Of a stretch of DNA of 64,000 bases, positions 24,027 through 32,506 are shown piece after piece (within the stretch, counting starts at the first letter, position 1; each line of letters opens with the position of its first letter). This stretch comes from Lachnospiraceae bacterium. Its GTDB lineage: Bacteria > Bacillota > Clostridia > Lachnospirales > Lachnospiraceae. A model generated the notes under the pieces. It ran no database searches and had not been told where the DNA came from. It was given only the letters and a program-made list of their open reading frames with translations. The stretch is from positions 229,991 through 293,990 of the forward strand of contig JAFRGQ010000098.1 of NCBI GenBank assembly GCA_017433725.1, written 5' to 3'. A program made the position numbers and the translations under genes.

Positions 24027-25496
24027 TTACTGAGAGCGCCACCCCGGATTCCGCTTGTTTTTCATGATGCCTCTGTTGCCGGATCCGAAACCTACCGGAA
24101 AACCATCGGCAAGAATCAGTATATCGCCCGCATATAGTGCATCCTCAAGACCGGTCGTATCATGAGGGGCAAGGCTTTTGCCGGGGCGCTTTTCTGTTTT
24201 TTTACGGCTCCTGCTTTTTCCTTTCTTTCCCTTATCAGATGTAATGGAGATACCGAATAGCTTAGCCGGAGGCTCTTCGGAAATCATAATCTCATCATCA
24301 TTGTAAGAAATACTTTCCCCCCTCAGATACCTTAAAAGTCTTTCGTCCGTACTCTTCAGGTTCAGTGTTCTCGGCCAGTCTTCCCTGCGAACAGCCTGGG
24401 CGAAAGCCTGGGAAGGACTTAATAAACCGGACTTAAATGTACCTATATGAAGACCTGTCATAAGATATCGTATACCTGCACGCGGCATATGGCCCTGCGG
24501 GAGAAGGTACAAGCGATCTTCCACGGTATACAGTTTGGGCTCGGTCTGTTTCATTCGTTGTCTTTCCGAACCGGCAGCATCACCGTTTTTATATATCAGG
24601 CAGACAAATTGCCCTTCGCCTCTCATCCGGTGAGGCATCACACGCACGCACTCTTTAAGTCCCGAAACACGGCTTTTGAGAAACCCGGGATATTCCGGAA
24701 CACTGCGAACTTCAAGGTCCGGATACTCTTTGAGGAGCTTACTTACATTGCCTTCATTTTCAATTTCGGAAAATGTACAGGTCGAGTAAACCATCATCCC
24801 GCCCGGTCTGAGCATTCTTACAGCCGATTCAAGAATTTCATACTGCAGCGGTGCGTAATAAGCGGGGCCTTTCTCCTCCCAATCCCTGATCATATCCGGC
24901 TTTCTCCGGAACATTCCTTCCCCGGAACACGGACCGTCGACTAAGATTTTGTCGAAAAAAACGGGAAAGGAAGCGGCAAGTTTTTCAGGTGATTCCGCAG
25001 TAATATACGCGTTGGTCACTCCGGCCATCTCGATATTTTTCCGCAGTGCTTGGGCACGGGAGACGGAGATATCATTTGCATAAAGGAGCCCTGTTCCGCG
25101 AAGTTTTGCAAGGAGCTCAGTCGCTTTTCCCCCGGGTGCGGCGCATAAATCAAGTACAAAGTCGCCTTTCTCGATCGGCAGAACTTCGGCAGGAGTCATC
25201 GCAGAGGGCTCCTGAATGTAATAAAGACCCGCCTGATAGAACGGATGCCCCGAAAAGATGGAAGTGTCCTGAATATGGAATCCGTTGTGGACCCATTCGA
25301 CAGGATCGGACAGCGCTTCGTCAAGAGCCTTATCACCGACGCCGGACCACAAAGTCCTGAAGCTGTTCGGGTCTGTCTTCAACTCATTTATCCGGATTCC
25401 ATGTTCCGGAAACGCAAGAAAACTATCCTGCCACGCAGGATAGTCTTCTTCTAATAATTCCTTCATAATTGCACGATAGTTTTCCGGAAGATTCAA
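24027..25496 (-). CDS. RsmF/RsmB-type 16S rRNA (cytosine-C5) methyltransferase
   Basis: A 489-residue SAM-dependent RNA methyltransferase of the NOL1/NOP2/Sun family. The SAM-binding motif is VLDLCAAPGGKATEL (about 118), motif IV KILVDGPCSGEGMFR (about 185) with one catalytic Cys, and motif VI VYSTCTFSEIENE (about 240) with the nucleophilic Cys. After about residue 300 comes an RsmF-like C-terminal region, interrupted by a lysine- and arginine-rich patch (KGKKGKSRSRKKTEKRPGK, about 425-445), probably a flexible RNA-binding insert. The start is a TTG with GAAAGGGA upstream. Confidence 0.9.
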   Translation of the reverse strand: MNLPENYRAIMKELLEEDYPAWQDSFLAFPEHGIRINELKTDPNSFRTLWSGVGDKALDEALSDPVEWVHNGFHIQDTSIFSGHPFYQAGLYYIQEPSAMTPAEVLPIEKGDFVLDLCAAPGGKATELLAKLRGTGLLYANDISVSRAQALRKNIEMAGVTNAYITAESPEKLAASFPVFFDKILVDGPCSGEGMFRRKPDMIRDWEEKGPAYYAPLQYEILESAVRMLRPGGMMVYSTCTFSEIENEGNVSKLLKEYPDLEVRSVPEYPGFLKSRVSGLKECVRVMPHRMRGEGQFVCLIYKNGDAAGSERQRMKQTEPKLYTVEDRLYLLPQGHMPRAGIRYLMTGLHIGTFKSGLLSPSQAFAQAVRREDWPRTLNLKSTDERLLRYLRGESISYNDDEIMISEEPPAKLFGISITSDKGKKGKSRSRKKTEKRPGKSLAPHDTTGLEDALYAGDILILADGFPVGFGSGNRGIMKNKRNPGWRSQ

Positions 25497-25509
25497 TGTT
25501 TTATCCCTT

Positions 25510-26325
25510 TCAGAGCGGTTTTGAATCTACAGACTGAGCTCTGTAGCCCTCTGCAAATATGTCGAGCTGCCGCTGGAACCGCTTTAATTCTTCAATGTCA
25601 TTTGTCATGAATATCCTGTAGAACTCGTTCTGGATCTTCAGAACTTCGCGCTCACTTGCGACATGGTACAGATTTTCTATACATGTCAGAATATCTTTTA
25701 CGATGCCGGTCTGGATCTGAGAATCGATCTGTGCGTCAATGATCTCACTCCGGACCTGGGACATTTCATTGTCAAGGACAAAAATAACGTCCGATATACG
25801 TTCGAGCTGACCGGAAACATGTTCGGGAATGCTGCCCTTGTACTTATACTGAAGAGAATGTTCCGTTGTTGCCCAGAAATTCATTGCCATCGTGCGGATT
25901 TGAATCTCCACACGAATCCTTTTCGGGCCTTTGATCGTCTCGACGACATAGGAAACTATCAGATGATAACTGCGGTATCCGCTTGCCTTTTTATTCTCGA
26001 GGTAATTCTTCTGCTGAAGGACCTCCATGTCGGAACGCATCCTGATCAGCGTCGACACCTTCTCGATGTCTTCCACGAACTGACAGATGATTCGTACGCC
26101 GGCAATATCTTCCACCATGTCTTCGAGATGCTCGAAGGGGATTCCCTTCTTTTTCATTTTTTCCAATATACTGGATACGGTCTTTACCCGTCCCTGGACA
26201 CTTTCGATCGGCGAGTAAAGACTGTTCTTGGAGAACTCCATCTTGAGACTGTTGAACTTTACGATCAGCTCTGAAACAGCCTGCTCATAAGGATGAAGCA
26301 GCTCCCTCCAAAGTTGTATTTCCAT
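25510..26325 (-). CDS. Small alarmone (p)ppGpp synthetase, RelQ/YjbM type
   Basis: A 271-residue protein holding only the RelA/SpoT synthetase domain: RVKTVSSILEKM (about 47), EDIAGVRIICQF (about 72), KASGYRSYHLIV (about 114) with the Tyr that stacks on the nucleotide, and VEIQIRTMAMNFWATTEH (about 138). There is no HD hydrolase or regulatory domain, so it is a stand-alone producer of ppGpp/pppGpp, probably under transcriptional or allosteric control. The C-terminal part is helical and typical for tetramer formation. Single gene between pepD and the rRNA methyltransferase. Confidence 0.92.
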   Translation of the reverse strand: MEIQLWRELLHPYEQAVSELIVKFNSLKMEFSKNSLYSPIESVQGRVKTVSSILEKMKKKGIPFEHLEDMVEDIAGVRIICQFVEDIEKVSTLIRMRSDMEVLQQKNYLENKKASGYRSYHLIVSYVVETIKGPKRIRVEIQIRTMAMNFWATTEHSLQYKYKGSIPEHVSGQLERISDVIFVLDNEMSQVRSEIIDAQIDSQIQTGIVKDILTCIENLYHVASEREVLKIQNEFYRIFMTNDIEELKRFQRQLDIFAEGYRAQSVDSKPL

Positions 26326-26373
26326 ATCTGTTCTTTCTGCGGTTAAACCACCTGCTATGCCGGATACTGTCTG

Positions 26374-27822
26374 TTATTTCAGAGCGGAAAGTACCTTGAG
26401 CAGATAATCCCAGGTTCTTTTTGCTGAAGAGATGGAAAGTTTCTCATCCGGAGTATGGATACCTATCATGTCAGGCCCTATGGAAACAGCATCAAGACCT
26501 TCGATTTTGCTGACAAAGACTCCGCATTCAAGACCTGCGTGTATCACGTTGATGACAGGTCTCTTGCCGTTCATCTCTTTATATACATCAGCCATGACCT
26601 TCTGCAGTTCTGAGTTTTCATTATACTCCCACGCCGGGAAGGAATAAGAGACCTGTGTGGAGCCGCCGAGATACTTTGTAAGGCTTCGAATCTGTGCCGC
26701 AACAAAGTCCTTTTCACTTGTATGGGAGCTTCTGATCATGGATGTAGTCAAAAACTGTGTCGGTCCTGTCTTTATGATACCGAGATTCGTCGAGGTCTGA
26801 ACAAGCCCTTTGCTTATCCCGCTCATGTGCTGAACGCCGTTCGGAATATGCATCAGGAAAGTGATGACCTTGTTCTGGCTCTCGGGATCCATGACGGAAA
26901 CTTTGTGCGTATGACCGCTCTCAAGCTTGATTGTCAGACCGTCGTCCGTACCTGCATATTCTTTCCTGACCGAAGCGGTAAATTCCCTGGTAAATTTATT
27001 TGCCGCTTCAAGGTCCTCGTCATCTATGACAAGATGTGCCTTGGAAGAAGCCGGAATCACGTTATCCTTATCGCCGCCACTCACATCGCAGAGTGAGAAA
27101 GCGATCTTTCTGTCCAGCTCATACAGGTACCGTCCCAACAGTTTGTCGGCATTTATTCTGCCTTCGTCGATATCTGCACCGGAGTGTCCGCCTTTAAGAC
27201 CGCCGATTTCAATCAGGACAGGTAATCCCTTAATAACTGCTCTTCCGACCGGAATGGAAGTTATGACGATTGTTGCGCCGGCACACCCTGTTGTGATGAT
27301 GCCTTCCTCTTCGGAATCCAGATTGATCATTCTCTTTCCGTCGATAAAAGAAGGATCGAGCATATTGGCTCCTACAAGTCCGGTCTCCTCGTCAATGGTA
27401 AAAACGCACTCAAGCGGCGGATGTTCAATTGTATCATCATCAAGGATTGCGAGCATGTAGGCAACCGCAATTCCGTCATCTCCTCCGAGTGTTGTTCCGA
27501 CAGCTGTAATGTAGTCATCTTCGATGGCTAGTGTAATCGGATCAGTTTCAAAGTTATGTACTACTCCCGGAGCAGCAGCACATACCATGTCCATATGGCC
27601 CTGCAACACGACGATATCGGATTCTTCATACCCTTCCGAACCGGGTTTTTTCATGATTACATTGCCTTCTTCATCGGCGATGGCGTCAAGATTGTGGTCA
27701 ATTGCAAACTGGACAAGGTATTCTGTCATAGCCTGTGTATCGCCTGAACCGCGCGGAATAGCAGAAATCTCCTCAAAATAGCGAAATACATTTTTAGGCT
27801 CTAATTCTGATAAAATTCCCAT
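26374..27822 (-). CDS. pepD: Beta-Ala-His/aminoacyl-histidine dipeptidase PepD (M20)
   Basis: A 482-residue cytosolic zinc dipeptidase of family M20C that hydrolyses Xaa-His and other dipeptides. The metal ligands are in LQGHMDMV (about 78), TLGGDDGIAVAYMLAILDD (about 115) and the catalytic/ligand pair in FTIDEETGLVGA (about 145); GGHSGADID (about 215) and HAGLECGVF (about 430) complete the set. Length matches the family. GAAAGGAGAGG precedes the ATG. Confidence 0.95.
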   Translation of the reverse strand: MGILSELEPKNVFRYFEEISAIPRGSGDTQAMTEYLVQFAIDHNLDAIADEEGNVIMKKPGSEGYEESDIVVLQGHMDMVCAAAPGVVHNFETDPITLAIEDDYITAVGTTLGGDDGIAVAYMLAILDDDTIEHPPLECVFTIDEETGLVGANMLDPSFIDGKRMINLDSEEEGIITTGCAGATIVITSIPVGRAVIKGLPVLIEIGGLKGGHSGADIDEGRINADKLLGRYLYELDRKIAFSLCDVSGGDKDNVIPASSKAHLVIDDEDLEAANKFTREFTASVRKEYAGTDDGLTIKLESGHTHKVSVMDPESQNKVITFLMHIPNGVQHMSGISKGLVQTSTNLGIIKTGPTQFLTTSMIRSSHTSEKDFVAAQIRSLTKYLGGSTQVSYSFPAWEYNENSELQKVMADVYKEMNGKRPVINVIHAGLECGVFVSKIEGLDAVSIGPDMIGIHTPDEKLSISSAKRTWDYLLKVLSALK

Positions 27823-27883
27823 AGCCTCTCCTTTCTTTTCTGCAGTGATCAGGCAGGGAACGAACTAATCATTCCCCGCGGTA

Positions 27884-27911
27884 GAAAAAAGAGGGATGTT
27901 TGTTACATCCC
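27884..27911 (-). terminator. Terminator of the coiled-coil protein gene
   Basis: A 7-bp stem (27893-27899 with 27905-27911) is followed on the minus strand by TCTTTTTT, 22 bases past the gene at 27934. Confidence 0.85.
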
Positions 27912-27933
27912 CCTTCGTTAAACATGATTCAGA

Positions 27934-28596
27934 TTATTCTTCATCATCATCGTAGTCCATATCGTCTTCTTCGTCGTCGATATCGTCCTCATCCTCATCG
28001 TAATTCTCATAATCCTCATCGTCGTCATAATAATCAGATGAGTCTACCGGACGAGATGTCTGCGGGGAGAGCTGCATACGGTTCTGTCTTACAGTCTCGT
28101 ACGCGCCCTGAAGAGCGTCAATAAATGCCTTGTACTTGTTACCTGCATCCTGAATCGTAGCGCCGGTTACGACCTCGATGTTGGCAAGCATCTCATCTGT
28201 ATATGTGAGAGCGGAAAGTCTGATATTGTTCGCATCCTGTGTGGCGGAATCGAGAATTCCCTGTGCCTGCTGATTAGCTTTGTTGATCGTGTCGTTGGCC
28301 TGTGCATATGCCTGTTGCATGACCTCATGCTGACTTACAAGTTCCTTTGCCCTTGTCTCCGCATTGGCAATAATACCGTCTGCCTTAGCCTGAGCATCCG
28401 CAAGAATAGCATCCTTATTGGAGATGATCTTCTGATAGCGCTTGATTTCATCCGGAGTCTTAAGCCTGAGTTCTCTCAGAAGCTCCTCGAGCTCTTCTTT
28501 ATTTACTACGATCTTTGTCGTAGAAAGCGGCTGAAATTTACAGCTGTCGACATACTCTTCAATTTCTTCGATGATCTGTTCAATCCTGCTGGCCAT
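27934..28596 (-). CDS. Coiled-coil protein with long acidic tail, function unknown
   Basis: A 220-residue soluble protein. Residues about 1-60 are Glu-rich (IEQIIEEIEEYVDSC, NKEELEELLREL). Residues about 60-135 form a probable long coiled coil with Ala-rich heptads (KDAILADAQAKADGIIANAE, NKANQQAQGILDS), somewhat like DivIVA/GpsB or ATP synthase b stalks. The last about 40 residues are almost all Asp, Glu and Tyr. A gene like this often precedes or follows coaD in Lachnospiraceae, so it may belong to the cell-division/DivIVA-like group, but this is only resemblance. AAGGAGAG precedes the ATG. Confidence 0.7.
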   Translation of the reverse strand: MASRIEQIIEEIEEYVDSCKFQPLSTTKIVVNKEELEELLRELRLKTPDEIKRYQKIISNKDAILADAQAKADGIIANAETRAKELVSQHEVMQQAYAQANDTINKANQQAQGILDSATQDANNIRLSALTYTDEMLANIEVVTGATIQDAGNKYKAFIDALQGAYETVRQNRMQLSPQTSRPVDSSDYYDDDEDYENYDEDEDDIDDEEDDMDYDDDEE

Positions 28597-28670
28597 TTTT
28601 TCTCTCCTTATACCCGAGTTTTATATAAAAATCGATTGAGAATTGAATTCTCGTAACGGGAACATTCCCA

Positions 28671-29159
28671 TCAGTGCCTGCTTTCAAGCTTTTTTCTCAG
28701 TGCTTCCGAGACAACAGGGGGAACAAATTGTTCTATTGAAGCATCATATGCAGCGACTTCCTTCACGGTCGTTGAACTGAGATAAGCATATTCCAAGCTG
28801 GTAATAAGAAACATTGTATCAATGTCCGGAGCAAGAATTCTGTTAGTCTGAGCCATCGAAAGCTCATATTCAAAATCAGTGATTGCTCTCAAACCCCTTA
28901 TTATGACCTGTGCGTTACATTCCCGAACAAAGTTCACGGAAAGTCCCTCGAACGACTTGATTGTCACATTCGGGATACTTTTCGTAACTTCCCTAAGTAT
29001 ATTAACACGTTCTTCAGTGGAAAACAACGGAGTTTTTTTCGAATTAATTAAAACTCCGACTATAACTTCATCGAATTGCTGGGATGCTCTCTCTATGATG
29101 TCAATATGTCCGTACGTGACCGGGTCGAACGATCCGGGGTAAACTGCTCTGTGTATCAA
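28671..29159 (-). CDS. coaD: Pantetheine-phosphate adenylyltransferase
   Basis: Transfers AMP to 4'-phosphopantetheine in coenzyme A synthesis. The 162-residue protein has [18 protein letters not shown] near its start with the HxGH-type loop TYGH, and the ISSTxVKE-type motif [10 protein letters not shown] (about 127). The start is uncertain: a GTG at 29171 overlaps the rsmD stop, but a TTG at 29159 is preceded by GAGGTGA at 6 bases and gives the usual N-terminus length, so I prefer it. Follows rsmD directly, the common order. Confidence 0.93.
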   Translation of the reverse strand: MIHRAVYPGSFDPVTYGHIDIIERASQQFDEVIVGVLINSKKTPLFSTEERVNILREVTKSIPNVTIKSFEGLSVNFVRECNAQVIIRGLRAITDFEYELSMAQTNRILAPDIDTMFLITSLEYAYLSSTTVKEVAAYDASIEQFVPPVVSEALRKKLESRH

Positions 29160-29167
29160 AACCGAAA

Positions 29168-29722
29168 TCACCTCATTCTTTTTAGGAAAATATGCTGGCT
29201 CTGGCCATATCGCCTTTCCCTGAAGATCTCATATCCGAGCTCATCCAGATATGAAAAATCCGTTCTGGGCGAAGCTTCAACGACAATCAGTCCATCCTCT
29301 GCAGGCAGAGAACTATGCGCCAGAAGTTCAAGTGTAGTCTTTTCTAAATGATGATCGAACGGCGGATCCATAAAAATTACATCGAAAGGTTCTTCTGATT
29401 CGAGTCTCGGCAGAACCGCGTTGACATCGCCGCGAATAAGGCGGGCATTTTCTTTAAGGCGTGTAAACTCCAGATTTTCAAGGATCAGATTCTGGTGTGC
29501 GCGGGTCTTTTCAATAAAAGTGCAGTGTGCGCATCCTCTGCTCAGGGCCTCGATACCGATTGAACCGCTTCCGGCGTAAAGGTCGAGAAAACGGCACCCC
29601 GGAATCCATGGCATGAGAATATTGAACAAAGTTTCTTTGGTCCTGTCTGTTGTCGGGCGTACATCCATCCCTTTGACTGTTCTAAGCGGCATGGATCGTG
29701 CTGTTCCGGCTATTACTCTCAT
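29168..29722 (-). CDS. rsmD: 16S rRNA (guanine-966-N2)-methyltransferase RsmD
   Basis: A 184-residue SAM-dependent methyltransferase that modifies G966 of 16S rRNA during 30S assembly. It begins [18 protein letters not shown] and carries [13 protein letters not shown] (about 26), the SAM site [17 protein letters not shown] (about 47) and the catalytic DVIFMDPPF (about 116). The stop of mgsA overlaps its start, and it runs into coaD. Confidence 0.95.
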   Translation of the reverse strand: MRVIAGTARSMPLRTVKGMDVRPTTDRTKETLFNILMPWIPGCRFLDLYAGSGSIGIEALSRGCAHCTFIEKTRAHQNLILENLEFTRLKENARLIRGDVNAVLPRLESEEPFDVIFMDPPFDHHLEKTTLELLAHSSLPAEDGLIVVEASPRTDFSYLDELGYEIFRERRYGQSQHIFLKRMR

Positions 29723-30129
29723 AATTCGTCACTGCTTTTCATGCTGAGTCTCCAGTCCAAATCTCCTCTTCCGAGTCCGAGAACCAGAAGTTCAGCCGTT
29801 GCTATGTTGGTAGCAACCGGTATATTGTTCCGGTCGCATGCTGTTACTACCGTGTTGACATCCGGGTCTTTCGGATCGATCATATTCGGATTATAGAAAA
29901 AGATGACCATGTCCATTGCATTTCTTTCTATCATCTCCGTGAATTGTTTATCACCGCCGATAGAACCCGGAAGGAACTTATGGACATGCAGATTCGTAAC
30001 GTCTTCAATCCTTCGCCCAGTTGTACCGGTAGCATAGATATCGTGTCTTGAAAGGATTCCCTTATAGGCAATGCAGAAATCCTCTATGAGCGTTTTTTTG
30101 CTGTTATGAGCTATGATCCCTACGTTCAT
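29719..30129 (-). CDS. mgsA: Methylglyoxal synthase
   Basis: Converts dihydroxyacetone phosphate to methylglyoxal and phosphate, an overflow bypass of lower glycolysis. The 136-residue protein has the family features: MNVGIIAHNSKKTLIEDF at the start, the phosphate-binding TGTTGRRIE (about 40), the catalytic Asp in GSIGGDKQ (about 58) and FFYNPNMIDPKDPDV (about 80). The open frame extends 58 codons upstream, but that part does not resemble the family, and AAGGGGTGC lies just before the ATG at 30129, which I take as start. The upstream promoter lies inside that false extension, which supports this. Confidence 0.94.
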   Translation of the reverse strand: MNVGIIAHNSKKTLIEDFCIAYKGILSRHDIYATGTTGRRIEDVTNLHVHKFLPGSIGGDKQFTEMIERNAMDMVIFFYNPNMIDPKDPDVNTVVTACDRNNIPVATNIATAELLVLGLGRGDLDWRLSMKSSDEL

Positions 30130-30217
30130 TTCGCACCCCTTATACTGCTGCAGATCGTTGTTCCTGTGATATTGTGCCTGATTCCTTAAAAAAGCACAAA
30201 TGAACTTATCGTATCTT

Positions 30218-30246
30218 ATTATAGCAAATTCTACAAAAAAGAGCAA
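30218..30246 (-). promoter_or_regulatory. Promoter of mgsA-rsmD-coaD
   Basis: On the minus strand: TTGCTC (30246-30241), a 17-base spacer and a perfect TATAAT (30223-30218), about 90 bases upstream of the mgsA start. Confidence 0.65.
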
Positions 30247-30280
30247 TATATTTCGGTTATTTTTCGTCGTTTCGACGGAA

Positions 30281-32326
30281 TTAAAGTACGATTGTTCGTA
30301 CATCAGAATGCATGTACTCTCTCATTTTTAATCGAAGAAGATCGTGTTCTTCGAGGACCAGAGCCGGATCATCGTGCATGACCGCTGCTGCAAGTTCCCC
30401 GGCAGCTTTTAGTATGTCTCTGTCTCTTGAAATATCGGCAATGCGAAAAGCGGCGTCACCGCTCTGTCTGATTCCGAGAAGATCGCCCGGCCCCCTGAGT
30501 TCGTAGTCCTTTTCAGCTATCTCAAAACCGTTATTGGAATGATTCAGTATGTCAAGCCTGCGGATAGTTTCCTCGCTCTGAACCCCCGCCATAAAAATGC
30601 AGTAGGACTGCAGATCACTTCTGCCGACACGTCCACGGAGCTGGTGCAGGGTCGCAAGGCCGAAGCGCTCGGCATTTTCTATCATCATAACTGTAGCGTT
30701 CGGCACATCGACGCCGACCTCGATTACTGTCGTAGAGACGAGGATACTGATTTCGCCTTCTGCGAAAGACTGCATAATAGCATTTTTCTCAGCCGGTTTC
30801 ATTCTTCCGTGCAGACAGCCGATTACAATATCGGGAAATTGTTTTCTTAATTTGGCCGTATACTCCGTTACATTCTCTGCCTGAAGATCCTCTGCGGGTT
30901 CAATCATCGGACAGACTATATAAGCCTGATGCCCGGCCTCAATCTCCTTTTTGATGAATCTCATGGCGTTCGGTCTCCAGGAAGTACCGACAACACAGTT
31001 CTTTATCGGCAGGCGTCTGGCCGGCAGCTCGTCGAGAATCGATATATCGAGATCTCCGTAAAATATCACGCCCAGTGTTCTCGGAATCGGAGTGGCGGAC
31101 ATGACCAGCATATGCGGCGGCTGATCCCTTTCTGACAGGACCTGTCTCTGATATACGCCGAATCTGTGCTGTTCATCCGTTATAATAAGAGCGGGATTTC
31201 TGTATGTGACAGTACTCTGTATAAGGGCATGCGTACCCACTATGGCATTGACATGTCCGGCTTCTATATCCGCCAGTACCTTTCTACGCTCGGATGCCGT
31301 TACGGAACCTGTAAGCAGGACCGGTTTGACCGTATCAAGCCCCTGTTCCCGGCACATAGCCAAAAGCTTCTCATAGTGCTGCCTTGCAAGGACCTCTGTC
31401 GGAGCCATCAACACACTCTGATATCCCGCAGATGCTACCATGATCATAGCAAGAAAAGCAATTATCGTTTTGCCTGAACCCACGTCACCCTGAATAAGTC
31501 TTGACATCCTTCGTCCTGATGACAGATCCTGTTCTATTTCCCGCCAGACATTCATCTGTCCGTTTGTAAGACGAAACGGGAGTCTCTCAATGACATCCTC
31601 TGTCAACCAGGTCTCCGGAATCCTGAAATCTGACGATTTGTTACCCTCCTCCTGTCTGAGCATTCTGAGTGCGAGAATGAACAGAAAGAATTCATCAAAT
31701 GCAAGCCTGCTTCTCGCTCTCATGAGGCTCTCCTCATCAGGAGGAAAATGGATATATGATGCAGCTGTCTCCTCTTCCATGAGATCAAATGTTTTTGCAA
31801 TCTGTTCAGGCAGATATTCCGGTACGCCTCCAGTAGCTGCGAACGCACTGCGGATCGCTTTCACGACAGTATTATTCGTAAGGCCCTTGGTTAGTCCGTA
31901 CACAGGATTAAGAGTACTAAGCTTTGACTGATACTGCCCGGGACTGAATATCTCCGGATGTTCCATACAAATGGTACCCTTCTTTGAGACAATATTTCCT
32001 CTGAAGACATAAGTTACGCCTCGTTTCACTACAGACCTGATAAATGGCGAGTTGTACCACACAAGGCGGATCTTTCCTGTACTATCCTTCACATCAAGAG
32101 AAACGATTGTGAGTTTTCCGGCTTTGTACATCGATACGGAGTCTGTAACCGTCACAGAAACTGCGCTTTTGCTTCCCGGCCTGCAATCTTCGATGCTCTG
32201 CGGTTCCGTATAGGAATCATAATGGACCGGATAATACTCCTTCAATTCTTCAACGCTGTTCACGCCGACTTTTGAGAACAGCTCTTCGGTTTTCGGCCCT
32301 ATGCCTTTTAATTCCGACAAACGCAT
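30281..32326 (-). CDS. recG: ATP-dependent DNA helicase RecG
   Basis: Branch-migrating helicase that rescues stalled forks and recombination intermediates. The 681-residue protein has an OB-fold wedge domain (about residues 50-150), helicase motif I GDVGSGKTIIAFLAM (about 286), motif II DEQHRFG (about 386), motif III VMSATPIPRT, motif V TTVIEVGVDVPNA and motif VI QLRGRVGRSD (about 590). Full length and intact. GGAGG precedes the ATG. It is transcribed after fakA, as in many Firmicutes, but 180 bp separate them. Confidence 0.97.
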   Translation of the reverse strand: MRLSELKGIGPKTEELFSKVGVNSVEELKEYYPVHYDSYTEPQSIEDCRPGSKSAVSVTVTDSVSMYKAGKLTIVSLDVKDSTGKIRLVWYNSPFIRSVVKRGVTYVFRGNIVSKKGTICMEHPEIFSPGQYQSKLSTLNPVYGLTKGLTNNTVVKAIRSAFAATGGVPEYLPEQIAKTFDLMEEETAASYIHFPPDEESLMRARSRLAFDEFFLFILALRMLRQEEGNKSSDFRIPETWLTEDVIERLPFRLTNGQMNVWREIEQDLSSGRRMSRLIQGDVGSGKTIIAFLAMIMVASAGYQSVLMAPTEVLARQHYEKLLAMCREQGLDTVKPVLLTGSVTASERRKVLADIEAGHVNAIVGTHALIQSTVTYRNPALIITDEQHRFGVYQRQVLSERDQPPHMLVMSATPIPRTLGVIFYGDLDISILDELPARRLPIKNCVVGTSWRPNAMRFIKKEIEAGHQAYIVCPMIEPAEDLQAENVTEYTAKLRKQFPDIVIGCLHGRMKPAEKNAIMQSFAEGEISILVSTTVIEVGVDVPNATVMMIENAERFGLATLHQLRGRVGRSDLQSYCIFMAGVQSEETIRRLDILNHSNNGFEIAEKDYELRGPGDLLGIRQSGDAAFRIADISRDRDILKAAGELAAAVMHDDPALVLEEHDLLRLKMREYMHSDVRTIVL

Positions 32327-32506
32327 AAAATCGGCCTCCGCTGATATGAATAAACAAGGGCTGCCTCACATATGATGTTCAGCAAGTAGCCTGCTCATTT
32401 GAAGAGCATTGCCGTATCAAATTGCTGCATCACATAGTGTGACAACCCAGGATAGGTATTACGTAATAATATCATACGGCTGTTCCAATACGCCGAAAGT
32501 CATATT

